This document shows positions 23,221 through 35,900 of a stretch of DNA of 64,000 nucleotides, in pieces; within the stretch, counting starts at the first letter, position 1; each line of letters starts with the position of its first letter. Source of the DNA: Aphelocoma coerulescens (taxonomy: Eukaryota > Chordata > Aves > Passeriformes > Corvidae); assembly GCF_041296385.1 (NCBI RefSeq), contig NC_091015.1:89140004-89204003 (forward strand). The letters run 5' to 3'. Under the pieces are notes generated by a model that was given only the letters and a program-made list of their open reading frames with translations, had not been told where the DNA came from and searched no databases. A program made the translations under genes and the position numbers.

Positions 23221-24457
23221 TGAATATGGACAATTCTTTAAGCCACTTAAAGTTGTGACCGCCTCTGTGATCCACACTTAAGAATAGACAAACTCCCACC
23301 TCAGCTCTCTCTCATTTCCGGCGCTGGCACAGGTGGCTGCAGGCCCCGTGCAGGGCCCAGCGGGCCTGGCCAGGCCCTGCTTGGGCCAGGCCGGGCCGGG
23401 CCACGGCCAGCCTGGAGCCATGGGCCTGTTCCAGCCATGGAACCCCCCCCCCCCCACTGCCTTGCCGTGGGCAGCCAGAGCGGCTCGGCTCTCCCCCCTC
23501 TCCACTGCGGCCGAGATTCAGCAAAGCGGCACCTCTGTCCGGCAGAGGTCAGGGGACCAACAGCGATAAGCCACATTCCAGCTGTAAGGCCGAGGTGAGA
23601 TTGACCCTTTTATTGCTGTGAAGAGCTGAAAACCTGAGGGAAGAGAGAGAGGAGATGCTTAAAGCTGAAAGTCTGTTGTGAAGCTATGATATATCAGAGT
23701 ATCCTGTTGTAATTTCATGAAGATATGGGGGGTGGAGTGTTCAACTCATAAGCAGAAGCACCTGCGCTGAGATAGGCAGATGCTGACGCAGCTGTAATTT
23801 CATGAGAAGTTTGGACAGAGAGAGATGAACCAGATGAACCAGATGAGGACTTTTGCTCCAAAGAGGAAAGGAGAAAAACCTCAATTCCTAGAGATGCTTC
23901 CAGAGATAGTTTTAAAGATGAAGATGACCCTTTGCTCCCAGGGAAGGAGAAGGGCCTCTGTTTTTCTTTGTTTCTGAACAGCTCAACCTTAAAATTGTAC
24001 CCCAGAAAACTTTCAAGAGTGGACCCTCGAAAGCAGTTGCGGGAAAAGCTGCAAGTCGGGGGAAGGGACTCACATCGCAAGCAGAGAGACTCCTCTTCCT
24101 AAATGGACTGAACAATATTTGGAAGTGGGTGGCTGTCTCGGTGTGATACTGTTTTCATAGCATGAGCAAAAAGAGACTTCTCTTTCTAAATGGACTGAAC
24201 CAGGTTATTATGGAAGTGGTAAACAGACTGAACATCTTAAGGGTTGTCTTTACATTGTCAGTGGGAGACGGGAGGAAGGTGGGGGGAGGAGGAGAGTTCT
24301 AAAGGTGGTATAATTTTTTTTTTCTTTTCTTTTCTTCTTTTAGGTCTGTTAATAAACTTCTTTATATTCATTTAAGTTGGTGCCTGCTTTGCATTTCTCC
24401 TAATTCTTATCTCACAGAAGATAAACAGTAATGAGTATTTTAGACCAAACCACTACA
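23221..24457 (+). mobile_element. Long ERV LTR, plus strand
   Basis: The 3' end is unambiguous: TATAATTTTTTT (from 24309), a long T/C tract ending TTTTAG, AATAAA (24351-24356), TTGGTGCCTGCTTTGCATTT, CTCACAGAAGATAAACAGTA and the terminus CCAAACCACTACA. Upstream are CGGCAGAGGTCAGGGGACCA, TTGTGAAGCTATGATATATC, GCAGAAGCACCTGCGCTGA and AATTGTACCCCAGAAAACTT. I recognise this chain as a common long passerine LTR. The 5' edge is either TGAATATGG (23221) or TGTGACC (23254). The first gives a unit of about 1.24 kb. Neither edge yields a clean target duplication. The unit includes a C run (23444-23456) and a GC-rich U3 portion near 23320-23520. Open frames on both strands inside it (23278-24115) are not genes. 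Confidence 0.85.
24351..24356 (+). promoter_or_regulatory. LTR poly(A) signal after a splice-acceptor-like tract
   Basis: AATAAA follows a run of about 30 pyrimidines that ends in TAG. The tract itself has the form of a 3' splice site. Confidence 0.6.
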
Positions 24458-24786
24458 GGGGGTTTGAAAACCGCAGGGAGAGGGGAAACAACCAATGAGT
24501 TACAAGGCAGGGGGAGGATACAATTCAACAAGAACCAATGGGGGACACCAGGAGCTGGGAGATACAACAAAGAACCAATGAACAACCAAGTAAGAAGGAA
24601 TTTTGCCGAACGGGGGAGGCTGCTTGGACCCGGGTGCAGCCCGGGGGGAATGCAACTTAGGCTTCTGAGCTGCCCCTCAACCCACCCTCTGAGTCTGTGT
24701 CTTCAGGAAACTTGATCCACAGGAGGGGCTGGGATTGATTGGCATCTCGCTGCCCCAGCCCCGCAGTGGGCTGGGTCATAGCATTT
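24458..24786. other. GC-rich segment abutting the LTR, possible split U3
   Basis: Directly downstream of the plus-strand LTR lies a GC-rich stretch with three AACCAATG boxes (near 24494, 24534 and 24574) and a self-complementary pair GGCTGGG...CCCCAGCC near 24727-24765. It may be the U3 half of the minus-strand LTR at 22812-23220, split by the inserted LTR. Alternatively it is a retroviral leader following a 5' LTR, but I see no convincing primer-binding site. Neither reading is proven. Confidence 0.4.
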
Positions 24787-24789
24787 ATG

Positions 24790-24805
24790 TATATATATAT
24801 ATATA
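24790..24805. repeat. (TA)n microsatellite
   Basis: Eight TA units just after GCATTTATG. Confidence 0.9.
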
Positions 24806-27800
24806 AATTTTTTAATCGTATAACAGAACAAATTAATATCAACTTTTAACCTGCCATATATTTAAAGTAACCCCCCATCTGGAACATATTACAGTAGGAG
24901 GAGGAAAATCACCTGCAACAATTATCTTGATAAAGACACATGCTGCTGAATAACAGCAATATTTGCATATCACAGATATTCCTCTGTTCTTTTTAAATTA
25001 TTGCACCATAGACATAAAATTCTAAGATTTCTTCATCTTGTTACATCATCATAGTGAATATTTTATAACTACAGTGTTGAGAGAAATTGCTGAAGTCCTC
25101 TTCCTCAGTGGAGGAGTACCACTTTAAATTAGAAAGGAATTAAGAGGCTCAGAGCTAGTGGGTTTAGGTTCTACAGTCACTTTGTTTCTGCTATACACAG
25201 GAATGGCTGAATATTTTGTAGCTATTTTAGATACTGAGTAACAAATAGTTGTTTGGTTTATAAAAACTTCCCGGAACATGCTTAGCTGGTAGATTAAATT
25301 GTTTGAGGTTTTCAGTGTATTTTATGCATGAAGTAGAGCATAAGTTACAAGAAACCTGTAAGAAAAAAACTTGCTAAGGCATATCTTGTTGCACAGCCAA
25401 CATTTTGAAAAGTTTTCCAGGTTTGAAATATACTTGGTCTTAGGTGCCATCACATGCATCTCAGGGTTTGATGATAGTTGATGTTCAAGGGAGTACTAAT
25501 TGCATGTTTGCAGCCCTTAAAATTACAATATAATAATAATAAAAAAATTACTGGTATTTTTCTGCTGCTCAGGAGTAAATCTAAAATTCCAGGATGTGCC
25601 ACGTTCTGGGATGAGTAGAAGTGACTGCGTTAAGCTGTAGTTAACTGAGTTTCCTTTCTCAAACTGTGCCAGATCAATAAGGCATCTAAACACGGATTAA
25701 CTCTTCCTGGCTCTCTCTGCATTAGCATATACTGCAGGCTAATAGGAGTCTTCCTATCTATTTCAAAGTAGCAGGACTTTAAACATGTTTTAATAGACAA
25801 AAAAATTATGCAAAGGAACTACCTGGACATGTTTTAAATTTTACTTTCAAAAAAATATCCTGAAGAACAGAAAACACTAATTGATTAATACAAAGCTTTA
25901 TATGCAGTTATGATTAACATCTCAATTAACAGACCAAAACGCATACTAAAGCTCCTTTTTTTTTTTTCTGCAGCAGAAGGCTTTCATCCTCTGCACCAGA
26001 TAAAACACTTCATTCTGGCCCTGTGAGAGTTGGAGGGAGATCTGTTACCCAAATGGAAGGTCAGAATGTGAACTATGGGTGTATTTTCCATGAATTATTG
26101 ACTGAGATTTTTTTTCCAGTAATAGGATAAACGCCTTCAGAAAAAAAAGACCTAACACAGAAAGAAGTTTTAAGCTTTATTTTCTCTGTGTGTACTAGAG
26201 GGAGGGGAAGAAAGGCACCATTTCATTATTTATTTTAAGAAAAGAGCCTTTTATATAAAGATTGAGTTCCATTATCACGCTGGTCACTGACCATACCAAA
26301 GTAAGGGCAGTTAGGAAATGTATTTCTTTTCCATTTCAGGTTACAAATCAATAATTCCAACACTGCATTTAATCTGTGTACACTAACTTACATGCTCAGA
26401 GCTCAACAATGCCCATTTTTCTTCTGTATCCATTGAGCACATCTCCTGTTCCAGCTTTATTGTGTCTTATCCCTCCCCTTTGCACTGAAAAAAACAGTGA
26501 CAACCAGAGTGCTCTACGAAGCACACCTCTGTCCTCACCGTGCTGAGTCAACCCACAGTGTTCATTATAAACCTAGGGCAACTATTTCTCACAATCACTT
26601 TTGTGTCCAACAACATACTTTGTCTTTTTGCTCATCGCCTTTCCCACATTCATGCTTCTTTTGTGCACAGCCAGTGCCTGAAAAGAGCTAAATAGGATAG
26701 TGTATGGTTTTGGGGTTGGTTTTTTGTTGTTGAGGTTGGGGATGCAGGGGGGCAGGAGGGGGTTGTGCCAACTCAAAGTAAATTCTGCTCCTCATTTAAA
26801 ACAAAAACATAGGGAAAATAAGCTTAGTCTTCTGGTCACTTGATAACGTAATCTCCATGAGCAGACTTTTTCCCATCTGGATTAGAAAGATGAGAGTAGC
26901 CAAGGCTTTCCTGTCTAGCAAATCATAGGGTGCAATAGATATTACTTGGACAGTGTATAATAATTTAAAACATTAGTAATGATAGATAACTGCTCATAAA
27001 TTTCTGTGATGTGGATGCCAAAAGAATTTCCTTGAAGCACAAAGTTTAGGTCCTAAAGTTTTGGTATTTGTATGTTTATTGTATTTTTTGCTCCATTATA
27101 AAATAGAGCCAAGAGTTTGATTAGAAAAAAAATACTTTTTTTTCTGATTTCTGTATTAAAATAGTATAAAGTTGGAAGCATCTTAGCCTGTAGTAAAGTG
27201 TTCATACCAGGATATGAAGTGAATTAACATTTCAGCACAGAATCAGACGTGATTTTTTGCCAAATATTTTTGTTCTGCAAGTGAAACTAATTTAGTTAAG
27301 CATTTTTAAGTACCAATATTCCTTCATAAAAGAAAATATTGACTAGCTCTAAATATTGACAGAGAAATCAAGCCGGGTAGATTGTTCACTAGATTGAGTG
27401 CTGGATCCACTGACCTTCAAATCTATCATGTTTTGCAAAATATATTCAATTCCCTCGCAGCAACACACTTTTCTTTATTCTCCGTCAAGCAAATACCTGA
27501 CATAATGTGTGCTCTATCTCAAACAAAATAACTATTATTTCCGTGGAGTATGGCATGCAGGTGGGAGGGGAGGAGAGAAGTAAAGGTTATTTTAATTTAG
27601 TTCTCAGTTCTCCCTTGGACAACTTGCTTAGCTCACCACAAATTCATCACTACACAGCTCAGCTATTCCTAATATGCTTCCTTCAAAAATGCATTATTTA
27701 TGGATGCAGTCATGTAGTAACTCAAATGTCTGGAACAATTCCATGACAGAGATTCAAAAGGGATATTACACCTTCTCTACAATTTGTAGTAGTCTTTTCT

Positions 27801-28192
27801 TAAGATGATGAAGCTATTAAATTTAAATGCACCACGATCCCTTTTGCTGCGCATCTATGTTCAGAAGGTACTACTTTACTTAATTGCCTTTCTAAACCAG
27901 AGAGCCCTGTCACCACAGGAAGCACATAGAAGGGAACAAGGATAGCTACTGCAGAAGGGAAAGGCAATCAGCATGATGAACAGGGAAAAGTTAATAGAGA
28001 AAACAGAATTAGTCTACTACATCTGCATTCAGCAGCTCCCTGAAACAAAGTACTATCGGATTACATTTCTCAGTTGGGTGTTTGTGTGAAATTCTAGAGC
28101 CATCTAGTCAGGATTAAATAGGATAAGAGTGTTCCCCACAATAATAAACATTAAATCCAGTGACTGAATAACAGACAGAGGGTGATCCTGTT
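24806..28192. other. Unique non-coding DNA
   Basis: AT-rich sequence without a recognisable repeat family or gene. Short homopolymers occur, for example a T run at 25958-25968. Open frames of up to 79 codons are unremarkable. Confidence 0.55.
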
Positions 28193-28225
28193 TGTGTGTG
28201 TGTGTGTGTGTGTGTGCGCGTGCAC
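28193..28225. repeat. (TG)n tract, alternating purine-pyrimidine
   Basis: A TG run passes into GCGCGTGCAC without breaking the purine-pyrimidine alternation for 33 bases. Such tracts favour Z-DNA. Confidence 0.92.
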
Positions 28226-28443
28226 CGTGCGCTCCGCTGCATGTGGTGGCCCCTGTAGGCTTGAGTGATCTGACTGCATTTCTGGCAGAGCCCATTATTC
28301 TGCATGCACACAGCCAAACACATTAAATATTTACCACACTGGAGCAGAGCGATGCTGCAAGTGTGGAGTGCTGGTAACAATCTCATCCAAGCATCTTCCT
28401 AATCAAGTGCAGATGTGATTTCACAATGGAACGGAAGTCCAGA

Positions 28444-28480
28444 ACACACGCATGCGCGCACGCACACACGCGTGCACACA
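28444..28480. repeat. (CA)n/CG-rich alternating tract
   Basis: ACACACGCATGCGCGCACGC continues through ACACACGCGTGCACACA with unbroken alternation for 37 bases. Its sense is inverse to the TG tract 220 bases upstream. Confidence 0.92.
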
Positions 28481-29664
28481 AAATAACTGCGGGTTATTTA
28501 TGTCATGCCTTGTATTGATTATTACCAGATGGGAGGGCAAAGCAATAGCTGACAGATTAACCATATGGACCTGCTTTAATTTACCCTGAGTTATAGATTT
28601 GCAATTCTCTCTTCTCACTTTTTTGGCTCAGAAACCTACAATTTGCTAAGTGGGAAAAAATGTAAATTTACTGTAAGGAGCACATTTCCATCATAAGCGT
28701 CCTAAGGCCACACTCAGGGACTGAGCTATCTTTCTCTACAAGGACTGCAGTTCCCGCACCACTTCCTAAAGCCACAGTCAGTACCATGAGCAGGAGATTT
28801 TGTTACAGACCGATGAACAAAAAGTGTTTCAATACTGATGAGCCTTGCAGACAATAGGTCCTAACTGAAGAAGCTTTGTTTAAAATTCTGCTTTTCACAA
28901 AGCTGTTTCAGCAAGCCTCATATAACATTCCAACAAAAAATCCAGAGATGGCAGTTGTCAAGGCATCATTCTATTCGGAAAACTGGGAGACCTCAGCAGT
29001 GCTTTGAGCTTCAAAGCCTTGGCTCTGGAGGCTTTCTAAATACTTACCTTTCCTACAAGAGTCAGATTTAGCAGGAGCTACAAACTCTCTGAAAGCAACA
29101 AATGAAAACACAGTCTCCCCACCCAGCTGTGACCTTCTGAGACTCGTGCATTATGCATTGGAAGGCTGGAGTGTAAATGGATACTTCAGAGACACTTAGA
29201 AAAAAGTCTAATTGACAAAAAAAGCTTTTTGGTCTGTCTGCTAAAAGTGGATTTGAAACAATGTATTTTCAGTACAGTTTAACCTTTAATTTCTATTGTT
29301 TTGATTTTACAGTTACCTCCATCCTACTTCCAAGGGCAGAGGGCAAACAACCCTCTACTGCTCATAAGTTTTACTTATATGTACACCATTGTAGTTTTCT
29401 AACCTTTCTGCTTTTCAAATCCATCACTTATGCTTACTGCCAAACAAGTTGCAGCAGACTTTTCATTTCTCTCTAAATCCATAAAAGAGCTCTAAAAGTA
29501 GAGTCATGGGCTGCAGAGAAACAGCATATAGGGTCAAGACAATGAAAAGGAGACATGCAAGCCAGAAAATCAGCACTAGAGAGAAATGCGTACCATGCTT
29601 CAATGTGCTGTTCGTATCTTCTGATGGTTACAGACAGATTCCAACCTTTCTGACACTAAAAGGT
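28481..29664. other. Unique non-coding DNA
   Basis: No repeat or gene was recognised. The first 150 bases contain AGCTGACAGATTAACCATAT, with TGACAG and CATATG words that are binding sites for developmental factors in other contexts; this is suggestive only. Confidence 0.5.
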
Positions 29665-29756
29665 ATGAATCTTTTCTTTCAGTTCTTCAGTCAAGAAAAA
29701 TTGTGATAGCATGAATCCTTTCTTTCAGTTCTTCAGTCAAGAAAAATTGTGATAGC
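29665..29756. repeat. 46-bp tandem duplication
   Basis: Two head-to-tail copies (29665-29710 and 29711-29756) start ATGAATC and end TTGTGATAGC. They differ at one base (position 8, T versus C). The low divergence points to a recent duplication. Confidence 0.97.
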
Positions 29757-29863
29757 CAGAATTTGCAATTAGTCAGAGTTTTTTCCCCAGTTTTGTGTCT
29801 CCTTCTGTCCAATCTTGGACAGCTGGGGGATTTTAATCCATTTTCTTACCCCTCAAATGGGAT

Positions 29864-29905
29864 AACAATAAATATAATAATAAATATAATAATAATAAAT
29901 AATAA
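29864..29905. repeat. AAT/AATAT microsatellite
   Basis: Interrupted array of AAT units: AACAATAAATATAATAAT and onward to AATAATAAAC. Confidence 0.9.
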
Positions 29906-32900
29906 ACACTAATTCATGCACAACAATTTCTAGGGGAATTAGCAAAGCTTTTTCAAACTCATAGTTAAAAGCTATGCTCCATCTACTCTGCCTGGACATA
30001 ATTCTAAAACCACAAAAAAGCTTAGAAGGTTGCACCCAATCTGGTAAACTATTCTCAGATGAAAATTTAATAGCCTACTGGAACAAATGGCAAAAGTCCT
30101 GCTGATTTTAACACAGTTAGGATTTCAGCCCACTAAAAAAATTTCCTAATGGAAGTCATGCACTTCAAACATTTCCACAGTACAGCCCCATATATTCAGT
30201 TTCAGAAAAGCATTTTGTAACTCATGCATGACTGATTCTTAAGAAAAAAAAAAAAAAAAGAAGAAAACATTAAATAAAATGTCAGTGTTCAGGGCAACCT
30301 GTACAAAAGGTGGTGGTTGGCCTTAAGATCGTGCTATTTGTGAAGAAAAACCCTACTTTTAAATTCAATGGCTGCTAGAGCAGGGAATTCATTTTCTATT
30401 ATCATTTTGGATAAAAGCTAACAGCTTAACACTGCATATAATCAATGTCCAAAGAGACACTCTCGAAAACATAAGGACATTTGTAGTATTTTCCCTTCCT
30501 CAGCGCAAGAGTCCAACTTACTGTTACACTGTTGGTCACCTACCAAGCCTGTGACAAAAGCAGTTTGGGAATCTATAGCTCTCAAATCCCAGCCCTGTGC
30601 ATTAGCAGATAAAGCACAGTTTGCTTTTGTGCACATGCTGTTCTGATGCAAGGTAAGACTGAAGCCAACTTATAGAAACTATTATTTCACCATAAGTGAA
30701 GGAGGGTTACAGATGCTTCCCTGAAGGTGAACAACAAAGGGTAGTATATGAGTGCTTCTCTTGACAGTGGAAGCCCTGTGTGAGATGACTTGTGTGCCTA
30801 GGACTACTGCTTACATCTCTGTGGAGAAACAAGATGACATCCTGGTGATACAGCCCTGGTCATTTACTCAGTGACACAACTCTTCATTATTAGAGTGTGT
30901 TTGCTCTTATTTCTAAATGGTCTCTCCTCCTCCCTCTCCCCACACTGGCAGAAGCCTGGAAAGAGGAAGAGCTGTACTGAGGTCCTTCAGTTTCAGCCTA
31001 AGGCTAATGCATTCATGCATTACCTTAGGAGTTCTAGAGTGGAAAAATTAATAGGATGCAAGGAGAGGTTATTTCGATTCAATCAGTGCTGTAATGCAGA
31101 GAAGGAAAAAGAGACTCAGGTTGGTTTATTATGTACAGGCAAAAGGGCAGAGTGGACACACTGGGAACCAGGGTTAAAATCTTCAAACTGCAGCCATAAA
31201 ATATAGGCACACACCAAATGCCTTTCTCTAACAGAAGACAGAAAGTTTACTTTTTTTAGAAAGCAGCTTGGAGGCCAAACTCATTACAGATTATGACAGG
31301 GTAGACTTCTTTCAGCTCTATGAATGTACAAATCCAAACACTCACACTGAAAAGTCAAATTCAGAAATGCTATGTTTCAAACTGCTTTCACCAAACCAGA
31401 AAAAAGTAACCAACCCTTGACAGACGGCTTTACTCCTAAGTTTTCCATCTTTCATTTCAACTCAGAGTTTCAGGCATACCTATTCAAAGTTAGGTAAATC
31501 ATCAGAACTTCTGAGTGGGATTTAAAGGGCAATATGGGTGCAAGTCCCTCCAGTAGAGGCAGGGGCTGTGTTATTTCCTTACTTGAGATGCCACGTGCAG
31601 TGTACTACACAAATGTTCAGATTACAGCTGTGTTGATAGAGCCCCTGAGTGTAGCTCAAACGTACACAGTGGCTCTGCCGGGTTTCTTGATTTAGCTGTT
31701 TCTTTATCAGGAAAAAGTAATATCACTTCTGACAACAAGCAAACATGCCACTTACATGTCCATGTACCAGTATTTAATGAAAACCTGTGGATGCTTCCAC
31801 ACATAAAACTTTAACTGTATCAGTTATACTGGTTAAATAGAAAGGTGAGCATCTGATTTGTAAAAATCATTGTGATGCTGCCTAAAGTCCCAGATTTTTG
31901 TTCTGACACATCTGTGACAACAGATTGAAACTAGATGACCCAGGTATCCTTCTGTACCTTCCTGACAGATGCCACTAGGCAGTGAAATAGACCTAAATCG
32001 AAGCTGTGGGCTATAACCCCTTCAGCTGTCTAGTTTTAATCCATTGCCACAAATCTGCTGGGTACCATAGAAGCAGTTATATTGTCCAAAAGTGCTTTTG
32101 TCAGTATAGCTCGCTTCACACATTGAACCACTGTAAACTATGCTAACCCCAGCACTTTTTTGCTAGTATAACTCTGATTCCATTAGTAGGGTTTTATTCG
32201 AAAGTTATCCAGTAAAGCTATCTGTAAAGCCAGGTCTTTCATTAGGAATGAAACTGCTAACAAGTTTGACATTTAAATTACCATTACTAGCCAGCTGAGC
32301 TATCTTGCTGAAATGAATGGGCCATTTGGACCTCTCAGAACTACTGCTGCAAACTTTTTGCTCTCTCCCCTGTGATTCAAGTTCCTGATGGGTTTTCCTT
32401 TTTTGCAAGTAGAACCCATAAAAACATCGTTATTTTTCAAAATTCAGAGGATCAAGACATTGGTACAAAATGGTGTCTGAGATGATCTGCTACTGTTTTC
32501 AGACCTTCTCCAAGCACTTACCTGCAGTAGGGGAAAATCCCCTGGGTTACATGGAAAGCTTCCAAGGTCCTGCTTTGCCCAAGAAAATACACTAAGAACA
32601 ATCTCATCATTAATGATCAGGTTTTCTCCTATGTGACTTTGGGAATTTTTTTTTTTTTTTTGCTGCAGTTTTCCTCCCTGGTGAAAAGGTCTAGTTCTCT
32701 TCCTCTTACCAGCCTGCTGTGATGGACCTTGGAGGTCACTGCATGAGTAGGGAGAGAAACAGCCCTCTTTCAAGTGCTTTAAGAAAACAAAAAATAACAA
32801 TTTACTTTTGATCAAGAGACTGCTATCAAAAAAACCTATAAATACATTAGTTGTGCTCTTTCTGGCTGCTGCTCTACTGAGTTCAATCTTTTTGGTTGAA

Positions 32901-35900
32901 AGCTGCAGAAGTCCCGTTGTGACAGCTATAGGGACTCTTAGCTGTAGCTGTGGCTACGTGATGGAAGAGACAATGCTGCAGGTATTGACATGGATCAGGA
33001 AAAAGGTACTATGGCAGCTCCTGAGAAAGCAGCAAACTGCATCTGAAAGCCTGTGAAAGAAGCAAGCTGTGTGCTGAAAGAAAGACATTTGATCATGCAA
33101 GAAACATAGACCTGACTCATCCAAGGGTGTTTTGGGACAGCCCCAAGCTGTACTCAAGTCATATGATGGCTTTGCTGTTTGTCAAAAATCAGGACAGCTC
33201 TACTTGCCTTGGGTTAACTGGTTCACATGTCCCTTGCCTACATGTGATGTCATGTAGCTGTTCATTAGGATGTCAACTTTGTAAGAAAAAAAAAAGCAAA
33301 AAAAATTACAGAAAGCAAAAACCCACAGGTTTAAGGATTTGGCTGGCAGGGAGGTAAAAAACACAGACTTCATGGGTAATCAAAATCCTGGTTTCTTCAA
33401 ACATGCTTGTTAACTCAATAGACTGTGGATTACAGTATAAAGGTAATTCCAGATTCTGTAAAGATATTGAAAAATCAGTGGTTACTAAATAAATGTAGGC
33501 AGCAGAAGGGTGCTCTTGATTTTGTACATAAAAGGAGAAAAATAGACACAGGAGAAGGCCTGACTTTCCTCTTCCATGGACACTAAAACAGCACAGAATT
33601 ATAGTCCCATCTCACCTGCTTCATGCTTCAAAGAATAATGCCTGTGAATGGAGGCAACCCTGTTCCAAATTCTTCTGTTTGCTTTCATCATCTGCAGTGT
33701 GCTCACTCAGGGGCTGACTAATGCTGCGTAATTGACGGATATTCACACTCTGGAGCATCACGGCCTGGTAAGTAACAGCTGGGAAGAAAAAGATTCTTGT
33801 TAAATACATAGAACCAGAATTAGAAGGCAAGGATTTTAACTAAAGCTAGGTCTTCTGATGCATATTTCTGACAGCTCTTTCACTTGCACTAAATGCTTCA
33901 AGATGTACAAAAATCTGCATTATTTGCGACAGCTGGTTTTCTTTGCCATCAAGTGTTTCTGAAGCTGCATTTTTACAGTTTGAAAGCTGCTATGCTAACT
34001 TGGTGCCATGTATTTGAAAATTACTTGCTAGAACAAACAAACAAAACCAAAAACCACACTATTTTCATTTACTGCCTTTTATTTTACAGGGCATTGCAAG
34101 GATTCTTGAAGGACAGAGAAAAAGGGGGCAGGAGCATTTTCTAAGGGAGATAAACATAGACCTAATTTGTCAGAGTTGTGAGAGCTGCCAACAGTAAGAA
34201 CATCCTTGAGGCCAGGCATAAGGCAGAGTAAGGTAGAAATGCAGAAAACAGGTCAGGCTTGCTACAGGGTCTCAAGGGGAAACAAGGAACACTATTATGC
34301 TTTACCCTTTGGGTTCACGTAGCTGCCGCAGATTGAGTGTTTGCTGGGTTTCACCCATACGTGGCCAGACAACATTTGGCAGTTTCACTTCAAGATGGCT
34401 TGTAGTCAAATTTAGAGCCAAATATAGTGACATTCTCACATCAGATTCAAAAGCTTGATGTTCAGGCCCTGCTCAGAGGGTGAAGAAGTGGGATAAAACA
34501 GTGCAAGCTCACAGGTACCAAATCAAAGATAATAAAAACTCTTTTGCATGTTTTTTTTCTTCTTTCTCTTTTTTTTTATACTTTTTCTTGTCTTTCTTTT
34601 TCTTCTTTCAGACCTACTCTACTGGTTGTCTATGATGTACTTATCAGACTGAAATAAGAATTTCACAGAGATGGCTCTTGACATAAAACCAAGATCTTTG
34701 AGCTTATCTCTCTGGACACAGTTCTGCATTCCCTCCTGCCTATTTCACTCCAGTGACTCTTTCTTTTCAAAGCTCTTCATACAGCATGTCTGGCTCTTAC
34801 AGGGCTGATCAGCACTATGTATTTCGGTCACAGAGGTTTTCAAACACATGAGAGAAAAACACCATGATAAATTTGGGTATTTGCACCACGGAACTAATCC
34901 TAAAGATACATCCATTTGGGTGACTCTGATAATCAGGCCAGTTTTAATCTCCTTGTCTTCCTTCTTCTGCTACACTTTCCTCTCACTGAACAGAGACACT
35001 AACTAGGTGAATGAGTGAGTGGGTGGGTGGTGGTGTGGAAAAAGTGCTAGCTCAGCTTACTAATGACTTGAAGTGCTCAACTAATGACAGATTTTGGCAG
35101 GTTCTGATAATCATGATAGCAGTAACTGGCCCATGTTATATTGTTTCCATCTAAGCTTCCTGGAATATGTTAAACTAAACCAGTTTCTAAAATAATATTA
35201 TTTTTTCATGTAGTACTTGGAACAAAAGGGAACACAAGAAAAACTGTTCTTTCACTTTCTACCAAGACAATGATATAAATGGTTTATTAAGCAACACTGA
35301 GGGTATAAATCACATTTTGGTTTTGTCTACTTCCTTTTCATAGATTTGTAGACAGCTAGGAGTTGAACATTCATAAATATATATTTTCTTATCAAATAGC
35401 AAAGTCTTTTATCAACTTCATTGAATGTCTTTTGATGGCAAATAATTACACTAAGAACAATGTAAATAAATGAGAAACAGATCATTTCAGTTCTCATTAG
35501 AAATAAGAGACCAGATTAATGCAGAGATTATACCGAAAACAATTGTGAGTGAATAAAAAATCTCTGTTTACGTACATAGACAGTATTTAAGCCTAGAACA
35601 AAATTTATTGTGCAGCAATTGTAAGGTGCATTTTGTTCTTCAAAATACTTTATAAACATATGATTTATATCCTAAAGCACTCTAAGGTTCTTCATTACTT
35701 TTTCAAATTATTCAATTTAGGAAGCTACTTTAGAATTAGACTTTACAGACTTCTAAGAAAATAACTTGTTTCTTGTTCATGGATAAAGAGGAAGTGAACA
35801 TAAAGGTGAGCGCTGGATGTCCAAAGTTTCAACCTTCCAGCTGCTCAGATTTAGATCAGATTAACCACCTTCTCTGCTTGTTTGGCTATGTTTTTAGGAT

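Noticed and set aside
23278..24115. Several overlapping open frames on both strands in a GC-rich segment
   Set aside because: All lie inside the long plus-strand LTR, and GC-rich composition explains the lack of stops.
32808..33056. 82-codon plus-strand frame with a hydrophobic stretch and cysteines, superficially like a small membrane protein
   Set aside because: No homologue known to me, no exon signals, overlapped by an open frame on the other strand, and its length is easily reached by chance.
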